Shown: positions 35,001-47,690 of the stretch, in pieces
Position numbering within the stretch: the stretch's first letter is position 1
How the letters are laid out: every line of letters begins with the position of its first letter
Assembly (NCBI GenBank): GCA_011800805.1
Contig: MPNW01000127.1
Coordinates: 62,001 to 126,000, forward strand
DNA: 64,000 nt
Origin: Hirudo medicinalis
Taxonomy: Eukaryota > Annelida > Clitellata > Hirudinida > Hirudinidae
Direction of reading: 5' to 3'
The notes under the pieces: generated by a model
What the model was told of the DNA's origin: nothing
Seen by the model: only the letters and a program-made list of their open reading frames with translations
The model's database searches: none
Position numbers and translations under genes: made by a program

Positions 35001-38000
35001 GAGGAATGCACAGAGCTGGAGATGCCCAGGGATTCCTTGTCCCTGGCCACATACTTCCGGAAGAGGGATATCCTCTGGGGGTGCAAATATTCAATCGAGG
35101 TGATAATCATCACCTAATTATCAAATTAATTCAAGTCATCAAAAGTGTCAACCACCTCCTTGTGCGGAATTATGTGCGACATCTTCTGCAACAGAAANNN
35201 NNNNNNNNNNNNNNNNNNNNNNNNNNNNNNNNNNNNNNNNNNNNNNNNNNNNNNNNNNNNNNNNNNNNNNNNNNNNNNNNNNNNNNNNNNNNNNNNNNNN
35301 NNNNNNNNNNNNNNNNNNNNNNNNNNNNNNNNNNNNNNNNNNNNNNNNNNNNNNNNNNNNNNNNNNNNNNNNNNNNNNNNNNNNNNNNNNNNNNNNNNNN
35401 NNNNNNNNNNNNNNNNNNNNNNNNNNNNNNNNNNNNNNNNNNNNNNNNNNNNNNNNNNNNNNNNNNNNNNNNNNNNNNNNNNNNNNNNNNNNNNNNNNNN
35501 NNNNNNNNNNNNNNNNNNNNNNNNNNNNNNNNNNNNNNNNNNNNNNNNNNNNNNNNNNNNNNNNNNNNNNNNNNNNNNNNNNGTGGAAAGGAAGACTTGA
35601 TCAGTTGAGGCAGTTGCTACATCTGGCAGAAACGACAACGTCCCCAGATGTAATTAAAAATAATTTTATAACTTGCCTACAAAGGCAAAGGAATATATTT
35701 AACATCGTCAACGTAAACATTGTCTTTAATTGATAATGAACAAATTAATTTGCCTTTTGAATAAATTTATCTATACCTTGTAAATCATCCCATGTGCTCA
35801 AATTACTAGTAATAATGTTGTAAATCCCCATTTAGCATGACCGTTGAGATAAAAACAAGTGTCAAGACTTAACCAATGTAGCCATGCCAGATGCTTCTGT
35901 AAACAAATTCCTTGAGGAAGGCGCTGATGGAAACCAACATCTGCAGTGGGAAGGGGTGCTCCTGCTCATACATTTCCACGTCGTCCAGAATTCTAAAATA
36001 ACGAGGAACCACATCTCAATGACCATGTCATTGTGTTTTTTCAACATCAATCTATTCCAGACTTTGATTAAGTCTACTCGAGACTTGGCGTCTCCTTAAA
36101 TCTAACATAACCCCCTCTCATTAGCTGAATAGTTTGATCTAACGTTATGACATGCTTGGCAGTGTCGCAGCTTAGCTGAAGGAGGCTAAAAAGTGGATGT
36201 TCAATATCATGGGATGACATTGTGTCAAGGAACATCTTCAAGCCACACTGAGGTCCAAGGTGTGTCATCAGCATCCAAAGTCGAGGCAATAAGATGTCCT
36301 GGAAGCACAGTCCTACAAGAATATAGAACCTGTCATTCAACAATAATGTACATATTTTTAGCAATATCTATAGCAAATGCAATAACAGCATTTCACATTA
36401 ATGATACTTAATAATTTATGATATTACAATTGGTTGCTAAATATAACATAAAAATAAGAACAACCCACTAATATTGATTCCAAGAACATTTTCCTATTCA
36501 TGAACAAGTTGAGTTTTATAAAATGCCAACCAGCCATGATTCCCATTTTGAGTTGAGAGAGGCTCTGCAAGGCGGTCATGTAGACCTTGCAGGCACAACA
36601 GGTATCAAAAATGATGCTCGCGTCCACTTTGGCCTTGCCACTCGAACCTTGGTAGGAGAACCTCTCGAGGGCTTTTTTCAGGAAACTTGCTAGAATTTCA
36701 AAAGAAAATTCACAATTGTAACACTCAATGACATCAATACTTTGAAAATTTATCACAATTTAAGGTTTTAAAGTGAATTTGATTGGTAATTTAGGCAAAC
36801 GTCACAAGTTACTTATTAAAAGTTACTGTAATTAACAACACAGGCCTGTGATGAAATAACATTTTGCTTAATTTTATTTATTTCTTATGTATTTGTGGAT
36901 GCTGAATTCAAAAACAATCAAGATTCATTCATACAAAAAAGCAGGTGGGTTTCATGAGCACTAGAAAAAGGCATGTGCCATACAATGTCAAATTAAGGTA
37001 AATAATTCCCTACAAGTATTAAAAACAGTGGTATTAGCCAAAAAATACAAAAATGTGTTTTTGAAATTACTTTGAATTTCATAAATTTTCATATACCTTT
37101 GAAGATTGTGAAAAAAATTGATGGCTTTACAAAACTGAGGACATGTTTGAATTTGGCACCCCAAAAATCATTATAACCATTTTCAATTTAAAAAAAAGGT
37201 TTTTGAAGTTAAATTTTGCAGGCCTGTGTAATTATTTCAGGACATAAGTGTAAGATACTTTTAGTAGTTTGGCAATGAGATTCCTTGTGGTTCGAGTTGA
37301 GGGAAACGGGCTCAATAGAAGACGCAAACGAAAAAAGAGGCTCGAACAAAAGGTTGATCATTTTTATGTTCCACAGTTCAGATAACTGCTGCACAACCAG
37401 AGGCATTGCATCATTTAGACTGAAATAAAATAAAAACTCAAGTAAACTTCTGAACTAAGGGAATTAATTAACAATTTAACTGTAATGACCTGGTATCAGT
37501 TTTCTGGGCAAACCATCCCAAGACAGGATGCCAATGTGTCAAGTTGGACTTTTTGTTTTTCACATACTGTTTGCACTGCTCCAAAAGCTTTGTAGCCACA
37601 CTCTGTTGAAAGTTGATGAACAATGTGAAAATGTTAGCAACAACCATAAATCATTAAAAGTACCATAAAATTTCTTGTCGATTCTACGAGGCCCTAAAAG
37701 AAATTTTGAAACATTAAACATTAACATATAACAAATAACATTTAGCAGTATTACCTCTTTTTCTGCATTTCCCAGCTGAATTAGATTTGCTAAACGAGAC
37801 TTGATTAGGTTATTAAATGTAGTTAGACTTTAAATCATTTAATTGATGAGAATTTATAAGTTTAAAAAATGTGAAATATCAGAATTGATTTCACCTAACA
37901 AACAGAGGGCATAATTCCCTTCAAGGACATTGAATATGATTTTTGTGCTCTGTTCGTTCATCAAAAGATCCAAACTCCTTGAGAATATTCTGTGTGTCAT

Positions 38001-39817
38001 CAGTAGAACCAGACTCTACATAAGAAAAAGGATAATCTCCCTTTGGTAGGTTAATATTTTGTTATTGAATCTCAATTAAATCCATTTAAAAGTATTTCTT
38101 CTAAAGGATTCTCAAGCAAATAAATATTTATAAAAAAAAAAAATGAAAATTTAGAAAAATGTAAGGAATAAAAACAAAATACAAATGTAGCTAAACATTC
38201 TGATTGAGTTGCATTAAATTGTCATATTAGAAATATTTTCCATTGTCTAATGCCTCTATTGCATAAACCTCGATGGAGAGAATGCTGATGTGGTGAATGA
38301 CAGCAGGAACGGAGAGAATTTCCAGGAGGAATGAAGTAAACAAGGTCTCAGAGAAGTCCGATGCAACAAGAGGCCTTCAACGTTTAAAAAATCACTTGTA
38401 ATTGCAATAAGAACATTTGAGTTAAATAAGATTTATTGAGCGAAACCTGATGGAAATAGTGAACATGGCAGCCAACATTGTAGTCTTTAGTGTTGGCTTT
38501 GATTTGCAAAGGCCTTTGATCAGGACAGCCTGCATTAGAAGTTTCAGTTCAAGTTAAAGTTGTTAATGATTACAAAAGTTAATAATAAGTTAAGCATTAA
38601 AAATCAAAGGGAAGAATTAAAACCATAACTCATTCCTACTCTTAACGAGGAATAAAGACCGTGAGAAGTTAAGTGACCCATGCAATTCTTACAAAGTTGT
38701 TCGACTCCAGGCTTTAGAAGATCTCCTGTTATTTAATGGAAATTAAACTTCATCACCTAATGTGTTGAACAATCTTGATAAAAATTTTGATTTTTTTGTT
38801 TAAAATAAAAAATACAAAGTAATTAGACGGTAAAACATGCCAACCATTCTTGGAAGAAGTGAGACACTTCCATGTGTTGGCATTTGTGAAGGTGACTTGG
38901 AAGTGAAGGATGGTAATGATCATCTTTGAATCTGCATGCCTGTCAGGCTGTTCAAACAAATAAATTTCTTCAAAACTAAAAATCAAGTTTACAAATAAAG
39001 GACATCTTGAATAATAACACTCAGAATTTGGAGATACTCGGAGCTCTTTAGCAGAAGCTCCTTCAGTTGCGAGATCCAAGCAGAGACATGCTCTTTCGAC
39101 AACATAACTGATACATAGACATTCTGAAAGCAAAATGAAATCAGAATTTAATGAAAAGCATCAACACCATTGAATTATCTGAAAGTTACTTTATTCATTG
39201 TTTCTGAATTGAGACTGTGAAGAATGTATCTAAGCAAGAATTCAAACCTCTGAAAATCAGTCGGCAGTTTCATTAATAATGACTCAATCACCGTAACATT
39301 AATCATGTTAATCATAATACTTGGCAGTCTGCTGTGGCATCAAATCCTAAGAAAAACTTCTGTATGGCATGAAATACTTCTAGAGCTGCAAAATTGATAA
39401 TTATTCAATTAGAAAATAACCACTCAGTAACAAAACCAACAATTCAGTCATCAAACCTGGTTTTAAAGCAGGTTTGTATTCCATATCTACATCACCTGAG
39501 ATCTGCAATAGCTCATCAATTTCTCTTCTATAAAAAAAATCGTAAAATGTATTTTCTCAGAGAAAATGAAGCCTTAAATCTTGTGTTTACCTTACAAGTC
39601 TGTTAACTTTGCATCTTGCTAAAAATTTTCTGACTAAAGCCTTCAAACAAAAATTAAGTTGTATTATTTTTTTAAATTAATGCAACTTCGACTGCGCAGC
39701 TACTTGTATTTTAATGGCAGCATTTTCTCTTTTTCTATCCAGAGCTCTTTCTTCTCTTGCTGCTTTCGCAAAATCCAAGAGTTTGGATTTATCGTTTGCG
39801 GAAGGTCTCATGAACAT
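32076..39817 (-). CDS. UBE3B: UBE3B-type HECT E3 ubiquitin ligase (assembly gap inside)
   Basis: HECT E3 that accepts ubiquitin from an E2 on a cysteine and passes it to substrate; UBE3B is mitochondria-associated and calmodulin-binding in mammals. The start at 39817 gives [20 protein letters not shown], then [18 protein letters not shown], the IQ-motif start. Middle exons match UBE3[46 protein letters not shown]. The HECT domain has [59 protein letters not shown] and [20 protein letters not shown]. The catalytic Cys lies in [15 protein letters not shown], and the protein ends NTGFELS. An N run (35198-35582) removes part of the coding region before the HECT domain. It shares a short divergent promoter with the gene at 40092. 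Confidence 0.92.
35198..35582. other. UBE3B: Assembly gap (N run) inside UBE3B
   Basis: About 385 N characters. UBE3B coding sequence is recognised on the downstream side (SHIIPHKEV at about 35190-35140), but the matching upstream exon end is not found, so part of an exon or a whole exon is missing. Confidence 0.95.
36838..37235. repeat. Candidate small transposon in a UBE3B intron
   Basis: ACACAGGCCTG occurs at 36839 and GCAGGCCTGTG at 37219, in inverted orientation at the two edges of an AT-rich block. The inner 36885-36915 segment recurs at 2690-2725 elsewhere in the window. This suggests a short nonautonomous DNA transposon, but no target-site duplication was established. Confidence 0.35.
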
Positions 39818-40091
39818 AGTAAAATTACTTTAATTTCGCATTAAAACTGTAAGTCAACGCACAAAAAGCATCAATCCACTACGCCACTAATCAACCGTCT
39901 GCCTTATTTACATTCGCAATCAAAACTACTTAAACTTTTTAAGAAGCGCTATGAGCATTTTTGTTTTTAGTCAAATTTAAAACATATTAAACGATTTAAA
40001 TTAAATCAATATTTATTAAAATTCTATATTATCGCATATTGTATTATAAACAATCAATGTTTCTTTAAAAAAAAGGCAAAATCTGACTGTC
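39818..40091. promoter_or_regulatory. Divergent promoter region, UBE3B / 68-residue gene
   Basis: Only 274 bp separate the two head-to-head start codons, so the genes probably share a bidirectional promoter. No TATA box was identified with confidence. Confidence 0.35.
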
Positions 40092-40362
40092 ATGGCAACG
40101 GCTTTGAAGAAAGCTAAAGAGCTTGGTCAGTATTGCCAATATGTTCTCTAGCATTTTGTCACTGGTCACACAGCAGCACATTTTTTAAGCGATCCAGGCG
40201 AAGACTGACTTAATGATATATGATGCGAAATTGATGTCAATTTATGCGGATAGGCACTCATGGAAACAGGCCAATGATCGGTGCATTTCTTGGGCATTAA
40301 TTCAACTAAATCAGACTGAAAGAGTTGGAAGCTTACCTCTAAATGGAGGAAATGTTAAATAA
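40092..40362 (+). CDS. Small two-exon protein of 68 residues, function unknown
   Basis: Exon 1 is 40092-40125 (ATG to CTT-G) and the donor is GTCAGT. The intron, 40126-40189, ends with TTTTTTAAG. Exon 2 is 40190-40362, ending TAA. The split codon G|CG restores the frame exactly, and the frame would otherwise be closed. The product starts MATALKKAKEL and has LMIYDAKLMSIYADRHSWKQ, then ISWALIQLNQTERVGSLPLN. It is soluble in appearance: mostly helical, no signal peptide, no membrane segment, one Cys. I do not recognise the family. Support comes from splice-phase consistency, protein-like composition and the head-to-head position with UBE3B. It could still be a chance frame. Confidence 0.5.
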
Positions 40363-40692
40363 TACACTTCAGTAAATCTGCAGAATGGCTAATATCTAAG
40401 TTTGTATGATTACCTCGTTTATCGTGCTGAACAGCCACACACTCGAGCCCTACTTCGCATTGAGCTTAAAATTTTTACCCTACAATGAATACATAATTTT
40501 GTCTTTTATGGAACATAATTGCTCAATGCGCATAAGGGCATTGCGATGCATAAACCACCAAAACTTTAATCTTATAATTGAGAACCTATTAAATTAACTT
40601 AACTCCTTTGTAACTCTTTGTAAGTTACTTAAATTATTCTCTTTGGCATTGGTACTCAAGAAACAATAATGTAACTTGGATTCTTATAAGTT
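40363..40692. other. Convergent spacer before DPY19L
   Basis: About 330 bp between two facing stop codons. Nothing else was recognised; the plus-strand frame at 40406-40597 has no motif. Confidence 0.4.
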
Positions 40693-43600
40693 TTAATTTT
40701 GACCCTTGATGACCCTCAAGATGGCATATTGATTGTTTTGATAAACATTTTGGAAGTAAGGTTTTGGATTTGAATAGAATACATCACAGATCCTAGGTCT
40801 TTCCCTATTTTCAAAGTCTTCAAAATCCCAGATGTCTGCCAGGCTGCAGTTCATTCTAATGAAGCAATATATGAATAACTTGCTCAGAAAGAAAAACTAA
40901 TAGAAACTAATTTTTATTCTCACTTTGATCTCCCCCAACACCAAGCCCTTTCAAGAACTATAAAATCCAGTTCTAGATCAATTACATTTTTCCAAACTTC
41001 TCCTGGAGGCTTTCTGCTAAATATGGTGTATACTTTCTTGGTCCTAGCTCTAAAATCAGAAAAACCATCAATGAAATACAATGAAATGGGACTTTATTGA
41101 AATATCTACTATTCCATGATGTCTGACATTTAATAAAATATTCAACAAATGAATAATCAAATAATTTCAGCAAAAACAAAACAAAACCTGAGTAATGAGT
41201 TCTCATAATGGGGATGGTTGACTATTGGTCTACCTGTGGAAAGTTTTATGGTTGCCATGGTAGACATTGATCCTCCAAAAACAGAATCTAAGTGAATTTA
41301 GTTGCAACTCAGCAAAGGCATGAATAACAAGGAGCTTCAACTGCTTTTTAGTAATTAAATAAATGCTTAACTATTGCTGACCCTGCACAGTGTTTTGCGA
41401 AATCCAAAGCAACATATTTTCAGTTGCATAATCATTAAACTCTCCAGTTATTGAAGTTTGGAGTCTCAAATTCTGAATGCCTTTATAGGACATTATGGCA
41501 ATTATTGCCGCAAATATGGAGACCTTGTTGAAATACTTCACTGCAGGCTGTGTGTTTCATTAAATTCCATTGAATTGAATAACCTAGTATGACAAAAAGA
41601 CAATTCTAACCTTGGCACTAGTCACCATGGATACCATAATACACATATGAGGTATTAGGAACAGCTTAAGTCTCATGGTTGTAGTTGCCATAACAAAGAA
41701 TACTAAGAGATGCATAATCATATACAAAGACTGAAATGGAGATGACAGGTTGTACTGAGCATTTTTTCCCCCCATAATAATTTTAAATTCAAAATTTTCA
41801 GATGCAACCTCAAATACCAACTGAATTATGGACTTAAAACTTACTGCGACAACATCATGCTTCCTGAAATTGTTGATTGAAAAGCTAGAAAATGATGTAA
41901 GATAGCCTTTGAAGATTAGAAAATGTAATGTTTTTAATTTTAAAGTTGTGTTTTATCTATACTCGCACTTCATTACTGGGAATCTAATAGTGGAAGTTTG
42001 CATATCCTTAAGGCTAATAATCCCTGACTACTTGTTTCCTTTTTGTTATCCATTCTGTGTTGGCATTTCATTCATTTAATAAATTTACAAAATTAATAAA
42101 ACATTTACTTCACCTGTCTTTAAAGTTGCAGTACATGTGGCATAGCATCTTTATTGCCACAAAAAATGTGAGAGGCAGAAGCATGGTTTTGAATATTTCA
42201 ACAAAAGTCTGAAATTACATTTGCACTTAAGAAAAAACAATTTATAACAATTATTAAATACTGTCAAAAATACCTGAATGTCAATGAAGTCAAATTCAGG
42301 TGCACATGTGTAAAGCATGGCATGGAAGGACTTAAATGAAGAGAACTTACTTTTCAGAATATCCAGTATGTGAGACTAAGTAAATAAATTTTGATTTGAT
42401 TCAAATGGCACTTAAATAATAACAATAACACCATCATCAGCACTGCAATCAACAACAACAATAATATTTAATTTATAAGATATTTTTAATTTATTCAGAG
42501 GCCAGTTAAACATAAATAAATGCTATTTTATAAATAGATGTTACTTGAATATGTTAACCTTAGAAAAAAACTAACATCATCTTCAATTCTGAAGAGAAAG
42601 GATATCAATGACTTGAAGATCACAACTCCACCAAAGAATATGGGAATAAACATCTGCAAATGATAATAAATTGCTACTTTTATGGACATATGAATTTTTT
42701 TACATTCTAGAAACATGCAGATATCTTGAACTAGCTTTTATATGGAATCAAATCATGTATAATATTGCTTACATAATCTCTAAACAATTGTTGCCCCTTG
42801 AAGAAAGTCTCTTTCAAAACAGCCAGAATCTTTCAGAAAATTTTTTAAAATTTAATTTAACTCTGTGATGGTATACAATTTCAAATATAAAATTCTAATA
42901 TTTAACTCAATGAAAATTACCAAAGAAACCAGACAAGTGCATAAGAAATATGAACTTATCAGCATTGAATTTCCAAACTGTAAAATAATTGCCAGTACTA
43001 GACCCAGCTGTTGATCATAAGTCATGAAAGAAAAATTTGTTAATTTTTGTTTGAAGAGTTACAACTTATCAAAGCAAACCAGATATCCATAGACAATAGA
43101 CTTAAAATTTATGACTTCGAGTTCTGTGATGATATAAATTGTGAAGACAATGGCTAATTGGACAGCCAGTACAAACTGCGAGAACTGCAAAACACAATGT
43201 TTATATCAGATTGCTGACCTTCAAACTATGAAAAATAAAAACAACCTGCCATGGAAGAAGGAAGAGAAATGTACTGATGGAAATGGAGGTAGTAATAAGA
43301 TAAGGATTGCATTCTTTGCTCCTTGATAGACAAGAATATAAAATTGCATTTGTAAAACAAAAAAATGTTCTCTTAGAACAATTTATATAATTGGGGAAAT
43401 AAATAAATTTTTTTATCAATTCATCTTTGTAAAGGTCATTTATTTAGGTTTCAAATGGCTCCAAATGCTGATCAAACAAAAAAGTAAAATAATAAGAATA
43501 ATAATATGCTTCTATGCCGACGACACGTAGGTTTATGATCACTGTGATGTCAACAACGTCGCAGGGCTTTCCACGCTGGTTTCGGCATGCATTGACGACA

Positions 43601-45892
43601 TCTACTAATGGATGAAATCAAGTCGCCCACTCAATTCAAACAAATCGGAAGTCATTTTGTTAACAACCCGCCGTCGTAGTCACCAGTGTCCATCTGCGCC
43701 TGTACGACTGGGAAATGATTGGATTTCGCCATCTTCCTCAGTTAGAGACCTCGGCGTCTTCCTGGACTCCGACTTGTCCATGCAGGCTTATGTCGGCCAT
43801 ATAGCACTCGAGTGCTTCATGATGCTGCGACAGATCTGAGCCGTTGCATCATACCTTCCGTCGTTCGCGACTAAAACACTTGTCACCTCTTTAGTCCTTT
43901 CCAAGCTCGACTACTGCAACTCAGTTCTGGTCGGGCTACCCAAAACTCTAACTCATCGCCTGCAATCCGTCGTCAATGCAGCTGCCAGGCTTGTGATGAG
44001 AAAGCACAAATATGACCACATCACCACCATCCTCAGTGAACTCCATTGGCTGGGGTTTGAATGCAGGATTGAATTCAAAGCTTTCTTCTAGTTTTCAAGT
44101 GCCTCAAATAGATGGCTCCCTCGTATCTTGCATCGAAAGTGACTCGCCTCCGTGACCTGCCTAGTCAAAAACGACTCAGATCATCTTCTTCGTCGCTCTT
44201 CTTCGTTCCGGCCGGGCGACTCAAATGTGCTGGAGACAGGTCGTTTACGGTTGCTGGCCCAAGAATCTGGAACCAACTTCCACCTCAGGTCACATCGGCA
44301 TCAACCATTGAAAGCTTTAGAAAGTCTCTCAAGACGCATTTATACGGTGGCCTTGAGGTCCTGTGATTCGGACTTGCGCCACCATAAAGATTGTCTTAGT
44401 TGAATAATAATATTGCACCATAATGCATACTTGTTTATATACATTTGTGGGATAAAATTTTAAAACATTAAAGGCATTCTCAAAATAGAATATTCACCTA
44501 AGTGCATAAGTTGTTGTTAGGGAATGCAGAACCCAGAAAGGATAACCAAAACTCTCTCTGAGTGGAGGTGTCAGATAAACTCTCGTGCACTCAGATAGTT
44601 AAATAAAGAATTATGAATAATTAACCAATCAATTAATTTTAAATGCTAACTGCCTACTTCTCCATGGTTGTAGAAGAATGAAAGGACACTTAGAAGTCCC
44701 CCTAAAATGTTTCCACTAAAAAAGAAACAACCATCAGGAGATGGCATGAAAATTGCCACATTTTAATGAAAAGCTGAAATTGGCTTTAGTTTGAGAATCA
44801 CCTCAAATAAGTTCCATAGAGAAAAATTAGACCCATCATTAAACCATTCAATGTGAAAACAGCTTCTAGGTACACAAACACTGGCTCTCCTATGCCTGAC
44901 AAGAACATTAAAAACATTGGATAGATGTTACTCTTACTTAAGTTACAATTAAACACATTAATTGGTGATTATAATTTTCACCGAATTAATCTATGAAAAT
45001 ATTTTATTTCTAATTCGAATCAGCAATATCTCTGCGAACCTTCACAACTTATTACAGATCCTCTTCCCTGGCCTCTGTTGACCTTATAGCATATTTTTGT
45101 TCGAAGATTTAAAGTTGACAACACCATCATGGAGGTCTTGTAGCATATTGCTGCAATAATCTGAACAAGTTGCGAGGCATTATTTCACTAAACATTAACT
45201 TTGAATATTATATTCAATTAATTGAATATTAATCAATATAATTGAATATTATATTCAATAAGAACTCGTTATATTTAATAAAAAGTAATGAATGATATTT
45301 TCAAAAAAATGATCAACCTCTGGATATAAGTTAAATCTTTTCAAAGTGTTGATAGTGTCAGGATATTCTGTCACATTATCGTTAACTAACTTGTCTACAC
45401 CAATGGAAAGTCTGTTTTCAACAAGTGTTTTGTAGAAAGAGTAATAAAACCCCTGCAAATTAAATTATTCGTATCTGAAATGCCTGGACAATTTAAATAC
45501 CAAACACCAACTGCTTCAGATTTAAAAGATATTTCTCTTTCCAGTTGAGAAAGATGAGAAATATAATATTCCTGTTCGAACAAGGTGGAAAGATAAAATC
45601 TGGAATTTTCAAAACAAACGTTCAAAGAAAGGTGTAATACATCCGAGCATAGTTTAAAGGCCACCTGTGAATCACAGAAACTAGACATGCTGCAAAGTTA
45701 AACCTTCGCGTCAGTTTTAGTTAAGTTTGTAAAATGTACTAAAATCGCTTTCTTACCAAGAAACACCAAACCACTAAAATATCCTATCGACATCATGATC
45801 AATTCTAGGCCATGAGAACCAGGTGTACGAAGCGCCAGAAGTTCAAAATTGAATGAATAATTGCAAACCATGGTAATTAATATCGTAAGCAT
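40693..45892 (-). CDS. DPY19L: DPY19-type protein C-mannosyltransferase
   Basis: Multi-pass ER enzyme that C-mannosylates tryptophan in WxxW motifs, for example in thrombospondin repeats, using dolichol-phosphate mannose. It is split into many short exons. Blocks in order: a hydrophobic N-terminus from 45892; FYLSTLFEQEYYISHLSQLE then REISFKSE, the conserved luminal Glu-containing loop; GFYYSFYKTLVENR; DTINTLKRFNLYPEV; GGLLSVLSFFYNHGE then TRVYLTPPLRESFGYPFW; LFLLPWQFSQFVLAVQL; MRLKLFLIPHMCIM; RPIVNHPHYENSLLR; and FIVLERAWC. The end is CSLADIWDFED...PYFQNVYQNNQYAILRVIK. All match DPY19L1-4 in order. Which vertebrate paralogue it corresponds to cannot be told. An antisense LINE sits in the intron at about 43430-44515. 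The start is 223 bp from DDAH, head to head. Confidence 0.9.
43440..44410 (+). mobile_element. CR1/L2-like LINE reverse transcriptase 3' fragment
   Basis: Lies in a DPY19L intron, on the opposite strand to the host gene. The frame begins in the catalytic core with FYADDT (the YADD box). It continues LNSNKSEVILLTTRRRSHQC, SVRDLGVFLDSDLSMQAYVG, LSKLDYCNSVLVGLPKTLTH and LQSVVNAAARLVMRK, then a SFTVAGPRIWNQLPP-type tail. This is the end of a CR1/L2-type polymerase. In-frame stops and two or three frame changes show it is inactive. The 5' part and endonuclease are missing, consistent with 5' truncation on insertion. Confidence 0.85.
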
Positions 45893-46115
45893 GAAAAAAC
45901 TTTAATTAAACATTTTGGAATCTATAAAGGGCACAAAATTTATTACAAAATAATAGCAGCGATTTTTATCGTTAAGCTTTGATGTTGTCCAACGACGGAG
46001 CAATAATGTTTTAACAAAAACATGTCTTTCAAGCCACATTAATTTGTTTTAATTAATAAAAGATAACGAATTTATAACTGCCGAGACATGAAATTAAGCA
46101 ACGCCGCAGCAATGG
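45893..46115. promoter_or_regulatory. Divergent promoter region, DPY19L / DDAH
   Basis: 223 bp separate the proposed start codons of two head-to-head genes. It is AT-rich and contains no obvious TATA box. The exact DDAH start is uncertain, so the spacing may change slightly. Confidence 0.35.
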
Positions 46116-47690
46116 ATGGCCAATAGTGCAGACGCGATCGTGTTTTGGCATCGGAGTGTCGCGATGGCTCTCACTGGTGTGATGGGTTCAGACTGCTTCA
46201 AGTTTAACTTCGCCATTGTCTCTAGGATCTCGAACAGTTTTGTGGACACTTCTTCCTTCCCACTTCGCAATGGACAAGTAATAAACATTGAAAAAGCTCG
46301 AAAAGAGCACGAAGACTTGGTGGAAGCATTGAGACGAATAGGGCTTGATGTCATTGAGTTGCCATCTGACGATAAACATCCAGATGGAGTTTTTGTCGGC
46401 GACGTAGCCGTAGTCATCAATGGAACTGCTCTGATATGCAATCCACCCACAATCAAGGACAAACCATCCAGACAAGGGGAGGTACGGCTGAATATTCTGT
46501 AACAAGTTTGAGTAATTATTAGTTTTATATTAAGGCTAATTTGGGAGTTTTTTCTTAAACATTTCTTTGTCACTAAGTAATTGTAATATCTATTTTTTTT
46601 TATTTAATCACATTCAACGATTTATTTTTCAACCATATTCAAATTGTCATTAAATTCCGAGCGTTTTAGAACATTTTTTTATACATTCTAGACATAATTT
46701 GATAGTTTTTATGAAGTAGCTCATAAAATTCTATTGTTCCTGTTAAAAATGTTGGAATACAAAGAATACTTTCGAACTTAGGACTCCAAATTAGTTAATA
46801 TTTTTTAATATTTAGTTGGCTGTCGTGAGGCAAGTCTTGAGAAAGGAACTGGGTTTGAAGGTTGTGGAGGTTGAGTCTGACAAAGCCACGATCGAGGGTG
46901 GAGACGTGCTCTGGACCGGTAAGTAGGATTTCCAGTTGGTATTCACTTTTGAGTAATATTGTGAACGATATTCCAGTGATTAGTGACAAAAACCTTCAGT
47001 ATTTAATAAATAATTTGTGCTAAAGGTCGCGAAATCTTTGTTGGATTGTCGGAGAGATCAAATTTACTGGGAGCTCAGATGGTTGCGAAAGCCTTTCCTG
47101 AGTACCCAACGACAGTTGTCAAAGTGTTTCCACCTGCTATCCATTTGAAGGACTACATAGGAATGGCAGGTCCCGAATTGATGGTTATTGGTAAAAGCGA
47201 GGAAGCACAAAAAACATTTACGGTAATTAATTGACATAAATCTCATTACTTAGCATTTAATTAAGAAAGATTTTAATAATTTCATAAAGGAGATAAAAAA
47301 TTCTGGCGCCATAGGATACAAGTACATCAGTGTGGATGAAGATGAGGCTGCAAATGTCATTTATTCCAACAGGACTCTTCTTCATCTCAGTCAGGATCAA
47401 ATACCGAAAGGATCTGCAGTAAGACTTCTTTTTATTCATCCAGAGTTGTATGATTTTTTTTAATAACTTCATTCCACGATTTAAATGTGGGCATTTTAAG
47501 ATCATTAATTTCTCTTTCAGTGCGTATAAATTTAACCTTTCGATCCCAGGTCTATATGAATAAAATAGATTTCTCCCGCGTCTCAATTGGCATGGAGGAG
47601 CCACTAAAGAGAGGGGGTCTGCTAACCAGTTGCGTTCTACTCGTTAACCGCGTCAGACATCCGAAAAAAATTCCCACAACCATCCAGTAA
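46116..47690 (+). CDS. DDAH1: Dimethylarginine dimethylaminohydrolase (DDAH) with altered active-site residue
   Basis: DDAH hydrolyses asymmetric dimethylarginine to citrulline and dimethylamine, relieving inhibition of nitric oxide synthase in the cytosol. Five exons give 311 residues: 46116-46481, 46816-46918, 47026-47222, 47290-47418, 47550-47690. Family blocks are HPDGVFVGDVAVV, KPSRQGE, ATIEGGDVLWTGREIFVGLS, AIHLKDYIGMAGPEL and GGLLTSCVLLVN. The catalytic Cys (TSC) and His (HLK) are kept, as are the Asp of PDGVF, the Asp after FV.D and the Arg residues. The Glu expected before that Asp (FVED in vertebrates) is Gly here (FVGD, codon GGC). The N-terminus is longer than in vertebrates; the first ATG of the open frame was used, and an internal Met could be the real start. 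Confidence 0.9.
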
